Origin: an uncultured Sutterella sp. | GTDB taxonomy: Bacteria > Pseudomonadota > Gammaproteobacteria > Burkholderiales > Burkholderiaceae_F | Length of the DNA: 64,000 nucleotides | Assembly: GCA_900767875.1 (NCBI GenBank) | Contig: CAAGAT010000021.1 | Coordinates: forward strand, 1 to 64,000 | Direction of reading: 5' to 3' | Shown: positions 14,477 through 22,943 of the stretch, piece after piece | How positions within the stretch are numbered: position 1 is the first letter of the stretch | Layout: every line of letters starts with the position of its first letter | The notes under the pieces: model-generated | Told to the model about the DNA's origin: nothing | The model's database searches: none | The model's input: only the letters and a program-made list of their open reading frames with translations | Made by a program: the position numbers and the translations under genes

Positions 14477-17317
14477 TTAGGCCGGCTGCGGCGCGTCGGT
14501 GTCAAACACCTGACGCCACAGGACCAGAACCGCTTCGCTCTCGTCTCGGACGCTGTCGCGCTGGACGCGGCAGGGGATGTCCTGGGCACGGGCCATGCGG
14601 ATTTCGCGCTGGATGTTGCGGTAGCGCCGGTAGGACCGCACGCAGCCGGCGGCCAGGTCTTTGTCGATGAGGCCCAGGCTGCCCGCCATTTCCGTGAGCA
14701 AAATCGTGCCGAAGTTGTTCACGAGCTCGGGATGCGCGGCGCTTTGCGTCAGGATCAGGTACTGAACGATGAATTCGAGATCCACCATGCCGCCGCGATC
14801 GTGCTTGACGTCAAAGAGCGCGGTCTTGTTGGGATGGCCCTCGAGCATCTTGCGGCGCATTTCGATGACTTCCTCGGCCGTTTTTTTGGCATCGCGCGGC
14901 AGCGTGAGAATGTAGCGGCGCTCCTCTTCAAACTGCTCACCCACCTCGGGGTCGCCCGCGCAAAAGCGCGCACGCGTCAGGGCCTGGTGCTCCCAGGGCC
15001 AAGCGCCGTGCCCGTCCTCGTTGCGCTGATAGCGCCGGAACATTTCCATGTTGGAGGCAATCAGGCCGTTTTCCCCATTGGGACGCAGGCGCATGTCCAC
15101 GTCAAAGAGAATCCCCGAGCTTGTCTGCAGCGTGAGCCAGCTGAGCATGCGCTTGACGAGCTTGGCGTAGTTGCCCTCGCTTTCGGGCGCATCGTCGTCG
15201 TAGAGGAAAATGAGATCGAGGTCCGAGGCGTAGCCCAATTCCTTGCCGCCGAGTTTGCCGTAACCGATGACCGCAAACTTGGGATACTCGCGATGGCGCG
15301 TGGCAATCGAGTCCCAGGCCAGTTCAATCACCAGAGCCAGCACGGCGTCGGCCAGGGCCGAGAGATGGTCGGCCAGGCGCTCGACCGTCAGGCGCCCTTC
15401 CAAGTCGGCCGTGAGCAGCTGGAACAACGCGCTGTGGTGCGCGTCGCGCAGCAAGTTGAGCTGGCGCTCGCGATCGCCCTCGGCCGAGCGCATCTGCTCC
15501 CTCAACTCTTCGAGCCAGCGGCTGCGGTCCACCGGGGTGTAGTCGTCGATCACAAGGCTGCGGGCGTCCACAAGCTCGTCGAGCACGAGCGGGTGCTCGG
15601 CGATGTAAACGGAGGCCCAGCGCGAGACCGCAAGCATGCGGCCCACGCGATCGGCCGCTTCCGGATATTGGTTGAGCAAGGCAATGTAGGTGGCGCGCCC
15701 GAGCACGGTCTCGAGGATCGTCAGATACCGATCGAGCACCTCGTCGGCCGACACGCTCCCCTCTCTTAACTTGGCCCATTCGGCCGCCTTGCCGGCAATC
15801 TTGGGCACAAAGCGCGAGAGTTGCTCGCGGGCCTGTTGCGTGCGGGCGTTCAAATAGCGCGAGCGCATCATTTTTAGAATCCGGCCCGCCAGGCGCTGCG
15901 CCTCGCCAAAGCCGTGGTGCGAGAGCGTCTCCATGAGATCGGGCTCGAGCGTTTCGTCGCCCGTGCTCCAACCCGCGGGCCAGTCGCTCACCTTGTCCTG
16001 GGGCGTCGTGGTGTGAAAGACCCCGTCAAAGGCCTGCGAGACATAGGTGCGAATTTCGGCCACACGCGCGTCAAGGTCTGTGAGGGTCATGCCCATCATG
16101 CGTGCCACGCGCTCGCGCTCTGCCTCGTCCTTGGGCAGCACCTGCGTCTGCTTGTCGTCGACATACTGCAGGCAGTGCTCGAGGTTGCGCAGGAAAACGT
16201 AATGGTGTGCGAGCGTGTCGGCCACATCCTTGGCGATGCAGCCGCTTTGCACGCACGCCTCGAGCATCGGGCAGGTCGTTTTGCCGCGCAGTTCGGGCTC
16301 GCGGCCGCCGCGGATGATCTGGAAGGTCTGGCAGAGGAACTCGATTTCGCGGATGCCGCCGCTGCCCAGTTTGATGTTGATCCCGCGGTCCTTGACGGCT
16401 TCCTTGCGGGCCGTCTCGGCGCGGATCATCTCGTGGATGCGCGCCAGAGCGCTGATCGCCCCGAAGTCGACGTATTTGCGAAACACAAAGGGCCGCACGA
16501 GGGAGGCCAGATTCTTGACGGCCTGCGCGAAGTTTTCCTCGCCGGTGAGCACACTGCGGTTGACCACGCGGCCCTTGAGCCAGGCAAAGCGCTCCCAGTC
16601 GCGCCCTTCGCTGTAGAGGTACTCCTCGAGCATGGTCGAGGACAGCACGAGCGGGCCGCTGTCGCCGAAGGGCCGCAGGCGCATGTCGACGCGAAACACA
16701 AAGCCCGTGCCGTCAAGTTCATTGATCGAAGCAATGACGCGGCGGGCGAGCTTGTCGAAAAACTCGTGGTTGCCGATCTGACGGCGCGCGTTGGCAAACT
16801 CGCCGATGGGCTGCGTCTGGCCGTCCTCGTCGTAGACGAACACGAGGTCGATGTCCGAGCTCACGTTGAGCTCTTGACCGCCCAACTTACCCATGCCCAC
16901 GACCATCAGGTCCTGGGGCTGACCGGAGATGCCCACCGGCACGCCGAAGCGCTCGGCCAATTTGCGGGTGTGCACGCGCACCGCGGCCGACACCGTTTCT
17001 TCCGCCAGGGCCGTCATCGCCCCGACCACCTCGTGAAAGTCCGCCCGGCCCGTCAGATCCCGAGCGATAAGGCTCGTCATCACTTCGCGGCGCAGCTCGC
17101 GCATGGCGGTATCGAGCAGGTCGGGATCGTCGAACCGATTAAGGCGCTCGCGCATGTCCTTGCGCGTCACCGGGACGGCGATGAGTTCGTCCAAAATCGC
17201 CTCGGGCGTCTTGCCGCTGCGCGCGGCCATGGCCTGGAGCGAGCGGTCGGCATAGAGGGAATATTGGGGCACTTGTGGCGGCGTCAGGCGCTCGGTTTGC
17301 ATCGTGGGCTCGGTCAT
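14477..17317 (-). CDS. glnE: Glutamine synthetase adenylyltransferase/deadenylase GlnE
   Basis: Bifunctional nitrogen regulator (946 aa) that adenylylates glutamine synthetase when nitrogen is plentiful and removes AMP when it is scarce, under PII control. Two nucleotidyltransferase domains are seen. The first has GMGKLGGQELNVSSDIDL near residues 145-165 (deadenylylation half). The second has GYGKLGGKELGYASDLDL near 680-700 (adenylylation half). Each ends in the catalytic D-x-D. RLRPFGDSGPL and RLRPNGENGLI repeat downstream of each. ATG 17317 gives the family length, while the longer frame to 17371 adds unlike sequence. It diverges from yhdP across 223 bp. Confidence 0.96.
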   Translation of the reverse strand: MTEPTMQTERLTPPQVPQYSLYADRSLQAMAARSGKTPEAILDELIAVPVTRKDMRERLNRFDDPDLLDTAMRELRREVMTSLIARDLTGRADFHEVVGAMTALAEETVSAAVRVHTRKLAERFGVPVGISGQPQDLMVVGMGKLGGQELNVSSDIDLVFVYDEDGQTQPIGEFANARRQIGNHEFFDKLARRVIASINELDGTGFVFRVDMRLRPFGDSGPLVLSSTMLEEYLYSEGRDWERFAWLKGRVVNRSVLTGEENFAQAVKNLASLVRPFVFRKYVDFGAISALARIHEMIRAETARKEAVKDRGINIKLGSGGIREIEFLCQTFQIIRGGREPELRGKTTCPMLEACVQSGCIAKDVADTLAHHYVFLRNLEHCLQYVDDKQTQVLPKDEAERERVARMMGMTLTDLDARVAEIRTYVSQAFDGVFHTTTPQDKVSDWPAGWSTGDETLEPDLMETLSHHGFGEAQRLAGRILKMMRSRYLNARTQQAREQLSRFVPKIAGKAAEWAKLREGSVSADEVLDRYLTILETVLGRATYIALLNQYPEAADRVGRMLAVSRWASVYIAEHPLVLDELVDARSLVIDDYTPVDRSRWLEELREQMRSAEGDRERQLNLLRDAHHSALFQLLTADLEGRLTVERLADHLSALADAVLALVIELAWDSIATRHREYPKFAVIGYGKLGGKELGYASDLDLIFLYDDDAPESEGNYAKLVKRMLSWLTLQTSSGILFDVDMRLRPNGENGLIASNMEMFRRYQRNEDGHGAWPWEHQALTRARFCAGDPEVGEQFEEERRYILTLPRDAKKTAEEVIEMRRKMLEGHPNKTALFDVKHDRGGMVDLEFIVQYLILTQSAAHPELVNNFGTILLTEMAGSLGLIDKDLAAGCVRSYRRYRNIQREIRMARAQDIPCRVQRDSVRDESEAVLVLWRQVFDTDAPQPA

Positions 17318-17391
17318 CGTGAAAAATCTGTAACGAATCGGCGGAAAGGGCCGAACAAACGCCCATGGCAAAGGGCGCGGCGCGCGGCGTT

Positions 17392-17510
17392 TGCTATAGT
17401 GCCTGTGTCGGCTTGACCGCCGAGGTGCTTTGCCGCCCGCTTTTGTCCAGCATACATTCGTTTCATTTTAGCCGCGAGCGGCCCCCGCGCCGCGCGTTTT
17501 TTCTTTTGCG
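17392..17510 (+). promoter_or_regulatory. yhdP promoter (extended -10) and leader hairpin with T-tract
   Basis: TGCTATAGT (17392-17400) is an extended -10 element. In the leader, GCGGC (17478-17482) and GCCGC (17489-17493) can pair, followed by GCG and TTTTTTCTTTT, a terminator-like shape 40 nt upstream of the yhdP start at 17541. Confidence 0.4.
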
Positions 17511-17540
17511 CTGTCTTCTTCCTGGCTTTCGCCCTACGGC

Positions 17541-20500
17541 ATGAGTTTGACGCAACACTTTCTTCCCGTCCGACTGCGGGCCTATATGCGCCACCCGCGC
17601 GTGCGCGCCGCCTGGCTGTCGTTTTTCTGGGGCGTCGTACTCTTTTATTTCCTCTTTTGTGCGCTCGTGCTCACCACGCGCTGGATCCTGCTGCCGCAGG
17701 TCGACCGCTATAAGGACGAAATCGCCGGCTTTTTGAGCGACAAGCTGCACGCCGAGGTGAGCATCGGGAGCGTCTCGCCGCGCTGGGACACCTTCTGGCC
17801 GCAGCTCTCGATGGACAACGTCGTCATCCGCCGACCCGATCCGCGTACCTCCGACGAGCACGTGCTGCACCTGCCGCAGGTGTACGCGAGCTTTTACTGG
17901 CGCTCGATTCTCGGGCAGCCGATCTTTCGGCGCCTGGAGGTGACCGACGCCGAAATCACCGTGCGCCGCGTGGGCGAAAACGTCTTTGACCTGGCGGGCT
18001 TTGTCTTTGACTTTGACCGCAGCGCGGGCGAGGGCGGCGGCGGGGGCCTCGAGTGGCTCCTCAAACAAGGTCGCATCGACCTCGTCAATACGCGCCTCAC
18101 CTACTCCGATTTGATCGCCCAGCCGCGGCCGCGCCACACGTCCCTGGAAAACATCAACCTCTCCTTTGCGCAGGAAGGCGGCGAATACAAGGCGGGCATT
18201 CAGGGCAACCTCAGAAGCCTGCACGACAACCGCATCGACGTGCGTGTGCGCTTCACGACGCCCCTATTCGGCGAGCGCACCTGGGACACCTGGACGGGCG
18301 AACTTTTTGTGGCGGCCGACAACCTCGATATCGCGCGCCTGGCGCGCCCCATCCCCTCGGCCCGCAAGCTCATCGGCTCGGGTCGCGGCAGCACGCGCAC
18401 GTGGCTGACCTTTGACGAAGGCAAGCCCAAGGAACTCACAAGCTACCTGGGCATGTCCGACGTCGTGCTGCGCTTTACCGAAGAGGCCGAGCCGCTGCGC
18501 GTCAAGACACTCTCGACGCTTCTGACCGAAACCTTTGAAAACGACGTCATTTCGGCCAAGGCCGAAAACCTCGCCTTTGAGCTGCCCGACGGCACGAGCG
18601 CCCGGGATCTGGAACTCACAAGCACCGTGGCTCTGACGGACGCGGCTTCGCCCGACTCTCCCCGCTCGGGCTTTACGATCCGGCACCTCGATGTGGGCAC
18701 GCTCGAAAAGCTGCTGCCCTCCGTGCCCTTTCCCAAGGAAGCCGCCGAGCTCATTGCCGAGCATCACGCCGGCGGCAACATCACCGACTTTGAACTGACC
18801 TGGTCCGGAAAGCCCCGTGAGGCGCGCGACTGGCGCATCCGCGCGGGCTTTGAAAACCTCTCGCTGGCCAACGCCGCGGGCGCCCAGAACATGTTCTCGG
18901 GCTTTGAAAACCTCACGGGCTCTCTGGAAATCACCCGAGAGAGCGGCCACATCGCCTTTGACACCCGCTCGGGCGCCGTCTCCCTGCCGGGCGTCTTTGA
19001 AAACGCCCGCGTGCCCCTGGACGAACTCACGGGAACCGTAAGCTGGAACCGGGCCGTTGATCCGACCCTCTCAAAACCCGTCGTGACCGTCTCCTTTGAC
19101 AACGTGGCCGTCTCCAACGAAGACGCTGCGGTCACCCTCAAGGGCCTGTGGCGCCAGAACGACACCAAGGCGGGCTACATCGACATCTCGGGGAACCTGC
19201 TGCGCGGCAAGGCCGAAAGCGCCTGGCGCTATATCCCCCTGAAGATCCACCAGAACGTGCGCAACTGGCTGCAGGGCGGCCTGGTGGCGGGCACCGCCAC
19301 CGACGGCAACTATGTTCTTAAGGGCGACTTGGTGCACTACCCCTGGACGGGCGAGTACAAGGACAAGGGGCTCTTTCGGGTTGAGGCCAAGCTCACGGGC
19401 GGGGCGATCGACTACGTGCCGAGCCTGCGCGTGCTGCCGGGGGGCGAGTTTGAGCGCGCCACTCAGTGGCCGCTTCTGACGGACATCAACGGCCGCCTGC
19501 TTTTTGAAGGCTCCTCCATGGTTGTGACGGCTGAGAGCGCCATCACTGGCGGGGCCAAGGTCACGCAGGCCCGCGCCGAAATCCCGAACCTGGCCGGGCA
19601 CGAAAACACGCGCCTGCTGGTCGTGGGCAAGGCGCAGGCCGACATGCAAAAGTTCTTCGACTATGTCGAAGCCAGCCCCATCACCGGGTACCTTTCGGGC
19701 GCCTTTGCGGGCACCAAGGCCAAGGGGCTCGGGCACCTGGACCTGTCGCTTGACATTCCCCTGCTACACGCCAAGGACACCAAGGTCGACGGCGCCATCA
19801 GCCTTGAGGACGCCGACGTCACGATGGCCTGGCCGCGGCCGCCCCTTACCGACGTCGAAGGCACCGTGCACTTTTCGGAAAAGGGGGCGCGCGCGAGCAA
19901 CGTGCACGCCCGAGCCTTCGGCACGGGCGACGCGTCCGTGTCGGTGCACACCACCAAGGAAGGCGCCATCGTCATCAGCGCCGCGGGCTCGGCCGACGCC
20001 TCGCACATCGGCTGGTTTGCCAACAACGCCTACGCCGACACCGTGTTGGAAAACCTCTCGGGAACCCTGCCCTATGTGGTCACGGTCATGATCAAAAAGG
20101 GCAGCGGCGTGTCCGTCTCGGCCCGCTCCACGCTCAAGGGCGTGACCGTGGACCTGCCCTCGCCCCTTTACAAGGCGCCCGACACGGTCTGGGACACCAC
20201 CTTTGCCTTTACGCCCATTACGGTGCGCGGCCAAAAGGGCTATCAGATCCGCACGGGATCGGGCGCGCGCTTTGACGTGCTGCTGCAGCTGCCGGCGGAC
20301 AACTCCAAGTTGCCCGTTCGAGGCGCGGTAGCCGTGGGCGCGGCCGCCAAGCTTCCCGCCGAGGGCGTGGCCGTCTCGGCTCAGGCCAAGTCCCTGCGCC
20401 TTATGGACTGGCGCACGCTCATTCAAACGCTGATGGCGCAGGCCAAAAAAGAGGGCGCGGGCACCAAGACCGAATCGGGCTCGGGAGCAGGCCTGACGAG

Positions 20501-21620
20501 CGTGGAAGTCAAAGCCGACGAACTCATTTTGGAAGACGGTACGATTCACAAGAGCCGCTCGCTCCTCGGTTTTGACGGCGCGGGCAACGTCGACATCACG
20601 GTTGACTCCGACGAGATCGCCGGCCGTCTGCGCTACGAGAGCGCCGATCGCGGCAACGTCACGGGCAGCTTTGAGCGCCTGTACCTTTCGGCCAAGGCGC
20701 CCGATACCTTAAAGCGGTTCCTGCAGGGTGAATCCGTGGACGTGGTGCTGCAGCCGCGCCCGACCGTGCTGCCGAGTCTGGATCTGGTGGCCGAGGATCT
20801 GCGATACGACAACCGCAGAATCGGCCGCATGGTGCTGCAGGCGCAGGCTTCGGGCACGGCCGACAAGGAAACACTGAGCATCACCAACTTTGCGGTCTTT
20901 ACCGACGACTCGGCCCTCACGGGCAGGGGCTTTTGGACGCAAGGCAGGACGCTCACGGGCACGCAACCGGGCAGCACCGACTTTGAGCTCACCTTCACGT
21001 CGAAAAACCTGGGCCGAGCCCTGACGGACCTGGGGTTTGAAGGCGTCATCCACAACGCCTCGGGCACCGCTTCGGGCCACGTCACCTTTGAGGGCGTGCC
21101 CTGGTCGCCCAAGCTCGAGACGCTCGCGGGCACCTACAAGATCGATTTCCGCAAGGGCTCCTTTGCCAAGGTCGACACCGGGGCGGGCGGCCTGCTGCTC
21201 TCCTTTTTGTCCATGCAGACGATCTTCAAGCGCCTGACGCTGGACTTTTCGGACTTTCAGGGCGGCTTTGCCTTTGACTCCTTCACGGGCAGCTCCACGA
21301 TCAAGGACGGCATTTTGTCCAACGACAACACCAAGATCGTGGGCACGCACGGCACGATTCTTCTCTCAGGCAACCTCAACCTTCCCAAAGGCGAGATCGA
21401 CAGCCGCCTGATCGTGCTGCCCGACATCAACGCGGGCAACGCCAGCCTGGCGCTGGCCTTCGTCAACCCGGCCGTGGGCATCGGCACGTTCCTCGCGCAA
21501 CTGCTGCTGCGCACGCCCTTAAGTCACCTCTTTAAGGTCGAGTACACGATCAAGGGCCCGTGGGCCGAGCCGGTCATTACCAAGGTGTCCTCGGACCAAG
21601 AGTCCCCCGAAAGCGACTGA
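17541..21620 (+). CDS. yhdP: YhdP-family AsmA-like protein
   Basis: A 1359-residue envelope protein of the YhdP/TIGR02099 group of AsmA-like proteins. In E. coli these are bridge-like proteins that help move phospholipid from the inner to the outer membrane. One N-terminal membrane helix (about residues 28-52, FFWGVVLFYFLFCALVL) is followed by a very long beta-rich periplasmic part built of repeating strands (for example SVSPRWDTFWPQLSMDNVVI and later VDVVLQPRPTVLPSLDL). It ends with the AsmA-type C-terminal domain (residues about 1200-1340) and LFKVEYTIKGPWAEPVI. The length is typical. It diverges from glnE; the start ATGAGTTTGACG has no strong ribosome site. Confidence 0.93.
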   Translation: MSLTQHFLPVRLRAYMRHPRVRAAWLSFFWGVVLFYFLFCALVLTTRWILLPQVDRYKDEIAGFLSDKLHAEVSIGSVSPRWDTFWPQLSMDNVVIRRPDPRTSDEHVLHLPQVYASFYWRSILGQPIFRRLEVTDAEITVRRVGENVFDLAGFVFDFDRSAGEGGGGGLEWLLKQGRIDLVNTRLTYSDLIAQPRPRHTSLENINLSFAQEGGEYKAGIQGNLRSLHDNRIDVRVRFTTPLFGERTWDTWTGELFVAADNLDIARLARPIPSARKLIGSGRGSTRTWLTFDEGKPKELTSYLGMSDVVLRFTEEAEPLRVKTLSTLLTETFENDVISAKAENLAFELPDGTSARDLELTSTVALTDAASPDSPRSGFTIRHLDVGTLEKLLPSVPFPKEAAELIAEHHAGGNITDFELTWSGKPREARDWRIRAGFENLSLANAAGAQNMFSGFENLTGSLEITRESGHIAFDTRSGAVSLPGVFENARVPLDELTGTVSWNRAVDPTLSKPVVTVSFDNVAVSNEDAAVTLKGLWRQNDTKAGYIDISGNLLRGKAESAWRYIPLKIHQNVRNWLQGGLVAGTATDGNYVLKGDLVHYPWTGEYKDKGLFRVEAKLTGGAIDYVPSLRVLPGGEFERATQWPLLTDINGRLLFEGSSMVVTAESAITGGAKVTQARAEIPNLAGHENTRLLVVGKAQADMQKFFDYVEASPITGYLSGAFAGTKAKGLGHLDLSLDIPLLHAKDTKVDGAISLEDADVTMAWPRPPLTDVEGTVHFSEKGARASNVHARAFGTGDASVSVHTTKEGAIVISAAGSADASHIGWFANNAYADTVLENLSGTLPYVVTVMIKKGSGVSVSARSTLKGVTVDLPSPLYKAPDTVWDTTFAFTPITVRGQKGYQIRTGSGARFDVLLQLPADNSKLPVRGAVAVGAAAKLPAEGVAVSAQAKSLRLMDWRTLIQTLMAQAKKEGAGTKTESGSGAGLTSVEVKADELILEDGTIHKSRSLLGFDGAGNVDITVDSDEIAGRLRYESADRGNVTGSFERLYLSAKAPDTLKRFLQGESVDVVLQPRPTVLPSLDLVAEDLRYDNRRIGRMVLQAQASGTADKETLSITNFAVFTDDSALTGRGFWTQGRTLTGTQPGSTDFELTFTSKNLGRALTDLGFEGVIHNASGTASGHVTFEGVPWSPKLETLAGTYKIDFRKGSFAKVDTGAGGLLLSFLSMQTIFKRLTLDFSDFQGGFAFDSFTGSSTIKDGILSNDNTKIVGTHGTILLSGNLNLPKGEIDSRLIVLPDINAGNASLALAFVNPAVGIGTFLAQLLLRTPLSHLFKVEYTIKGPWAEPVITKVSSDQESPESD

Positions 21621-21748
21621 TCACCCGAGGCCCCCAAAAAACCGAAACCATGCCCTAACCGGCGATTTTGTCTAACATTCGCGTCACGGCGGCCATTTTC
21701 AACGGATGCCCGCCGACCGGTATTTCTTTTTTTTTCGGAACATTCGCC

Positions 21749-22168
21749 ATGACGCGCCGCCTCACCTTTCCCCTGTTGCTTGCCTTGATTTCACTTACGG
21801 GCTGCGCCGTGGAAGGCAACATTGTTCCGGCCAAAACATCCGTGTCAGGATTTGACAAGGCGTTCTACTCGGGCAGGGAAATTGAACGCAACCCCAACCC
21901 CTAGGGCTATGAGGAGTATCGGATTTTCCATCAGGGCGCCACAGGTTTTACGCCTCAGACGGCCGTTCGGAATTCCGCCATTGCCTGGGCCACCGAGTTC
22001 TGAGCCAAACAGGGGAAAGGTATGAGAATTCTCTCCGAGCACCGGGCCACCGGCGCCAAAATCCTGAGCAACTTTCCCCGCGTGGAACTGCTTGACAAGG
22101 GTGTGCTGACCCAAGATGAATTTGAACGGGAAAAGCGCAAAATCCTCGACGGATCCGAAAATTTCTGA
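21749..22168 (+). pseudogene. Small SHOCT-domain lipoprotein, broken by two in-frame stops
   Basis: A single reading frame of 140 codons. ATG 21749 opens a lipoprotein signal with lipobox LTGC (Cys19). Codon 52 is TAG (21902-21904) and codon 85 is TGA (22001-22003), yet the same frame stays protein-like to a final TGA at 22166. The stretch after the first stop reads YRIFHQGATGFTP; the tail LLDKGVLTQDEFEREKRKIL (codons 114-133) is a SHOCT-type short C-terminal helix pair. By family pattern (memory only) the TGA replaces a Cys or Trp before AKQGKG. Because the frame is kept and only point changes are needed, this looks like recent inactivation. ATG 22022 could still give a 48-residue SHOCT fragment. 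A T-run precedes the start. Confidence 0.65.
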
Positions 22169-22294
22169 CCTTTGGTGTGTTCGAGAAACTCAGCTGTTCT
22201 TTTGCGGCAGGCTTCGTAGGTTGCGCATTCCGTCAACCCATCCCTTTATGCGGCTGGCCTTATCGCGTACCGTCTGATCCGAGTCGGGAGAGAA

Positions 22295-22326
22295 ACGGCC
22301 GCTCGGGAAACTCCCAAAGCGGCCGT
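22295..22326 (-). terminator. Terminator after uvrC-pgsA
   Basis: ACGGCCGCT (22295-22303) pairs with AGCGGCCGT (22318-22326). On the minus strand the stem is followed by TTTCTCTCC, a weak T-tract. It lies 24 bp past the pgsA stop. Confidence 0.6.
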
Positions 22327-22349
22327 GGAATTGGTGAAAACGATCGGTC

Positions 22350-22943
22350 TTATTCGTCCTGCTTTTGCAGGTGCGGCCAGGCGGCGGCCATATACACGCA
22401 CATCGAATAGACCGTCAGGATCGCGGCAATGTAGATGAGCACCGTGCCGATGAGGGCGATGGGCAGCCCCAGCAGCGGATCGTGAAAGAGCAGCATCGGG
22501 ATGGCGGTCATTTGCGCGATCGTCTTGATCTTGCCGAACCAGTTGACCTTGACGCTGGCGGCCGCGCCGATCTTGGCCATCCATTCGCGCAGGGCGGTGA
22601 CGGCGATTTCGCGGCCGACGATGATCAGGGCCACGAGCATGTCGACGCGGTCAAAGGCGAGCAGCACCACGATGGCCGAGCACACGACGAGCTTGTCGGC
22701 CACACTGTCCAAAAACGCCCCCATGTTGGTCATCATGTTGTAGCGGCGGGCGATGTAGCCGTCCAGGGCATCCGTGACGGCCGCCAGAACGAACATCACG
22801 CAGGCGGCGACGTTTTTGACGTGGGGACTTAAGAGAACGTCAGGCACGTAGAAGATCCCGACGATCAGAGGAATAAAGGCGATGCGCGCCCACGTCAGCG
22901 CCATCGGAATGTTGAAGCGTTTGTCCCGCACCTTAAGTCCCAT
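22350..22943 (-). CDS. pgsA: CDP-diacylglycerol-glycerol-3-phosphate 3-phosphatidyltransferase
   Basis: Inner-membrane enzyme (197 aa) making phosphatidylglycerol phosphate from CDP-diacylglycerol, the first step to phosphatidylglycerol and cardiolipin. The CDP-alcohol phosphotransferase motif is seen as DALDGYIARR...GAFLDSVADK near residues 60-82, with all the acidic residues. It begins FNIPMALTWARI, the typical start of PgsA, and has about five membrane helices. ATG 22943 overlaps the last codons of uvrC by 11 bp, the common uvrC-pgsA arrangement, which supports translational coupling. A hydrophobic C-terminal helix ends in a short charged tail (LQKQDE). Confidence 0.95.
   Translation of the reverse strand: MGLKVRDKRFNIPMALTWARIAFIPLIVGIFYVPDVLLSPHVKNVAACVMFVLAAVTDALDGYIARRYNMMTNMGAFLDSVADKLVVCSAIVVLLAFDRVDMLVALIIVGREIAVTALREWMAKIGAAASVKVNWFGKIKTIAQMTAIPMLLFHDPLLGLPIALIGTVLIYIAAILTVYSMCVYMAAAWPHLQKQDE

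Noticed and set aside
21902..22003. TAG and TGA read as pyrrolysine or selenocysteine
   Set aside because: Two different stops in one short lipoprotein, no evident SECIS-like hairpin right after the TGA, and no reason for either residue; point-mutation decay is simpler.
22022..22168. A separate 48-residue SHOCT gene
   Set aside because: In the same frame as the broken lipoprotein with no stop between it and the upstream decayed part other than the TGA, so it is treated as its tail; only GGGGAAAGGT upstream keeps it possible.
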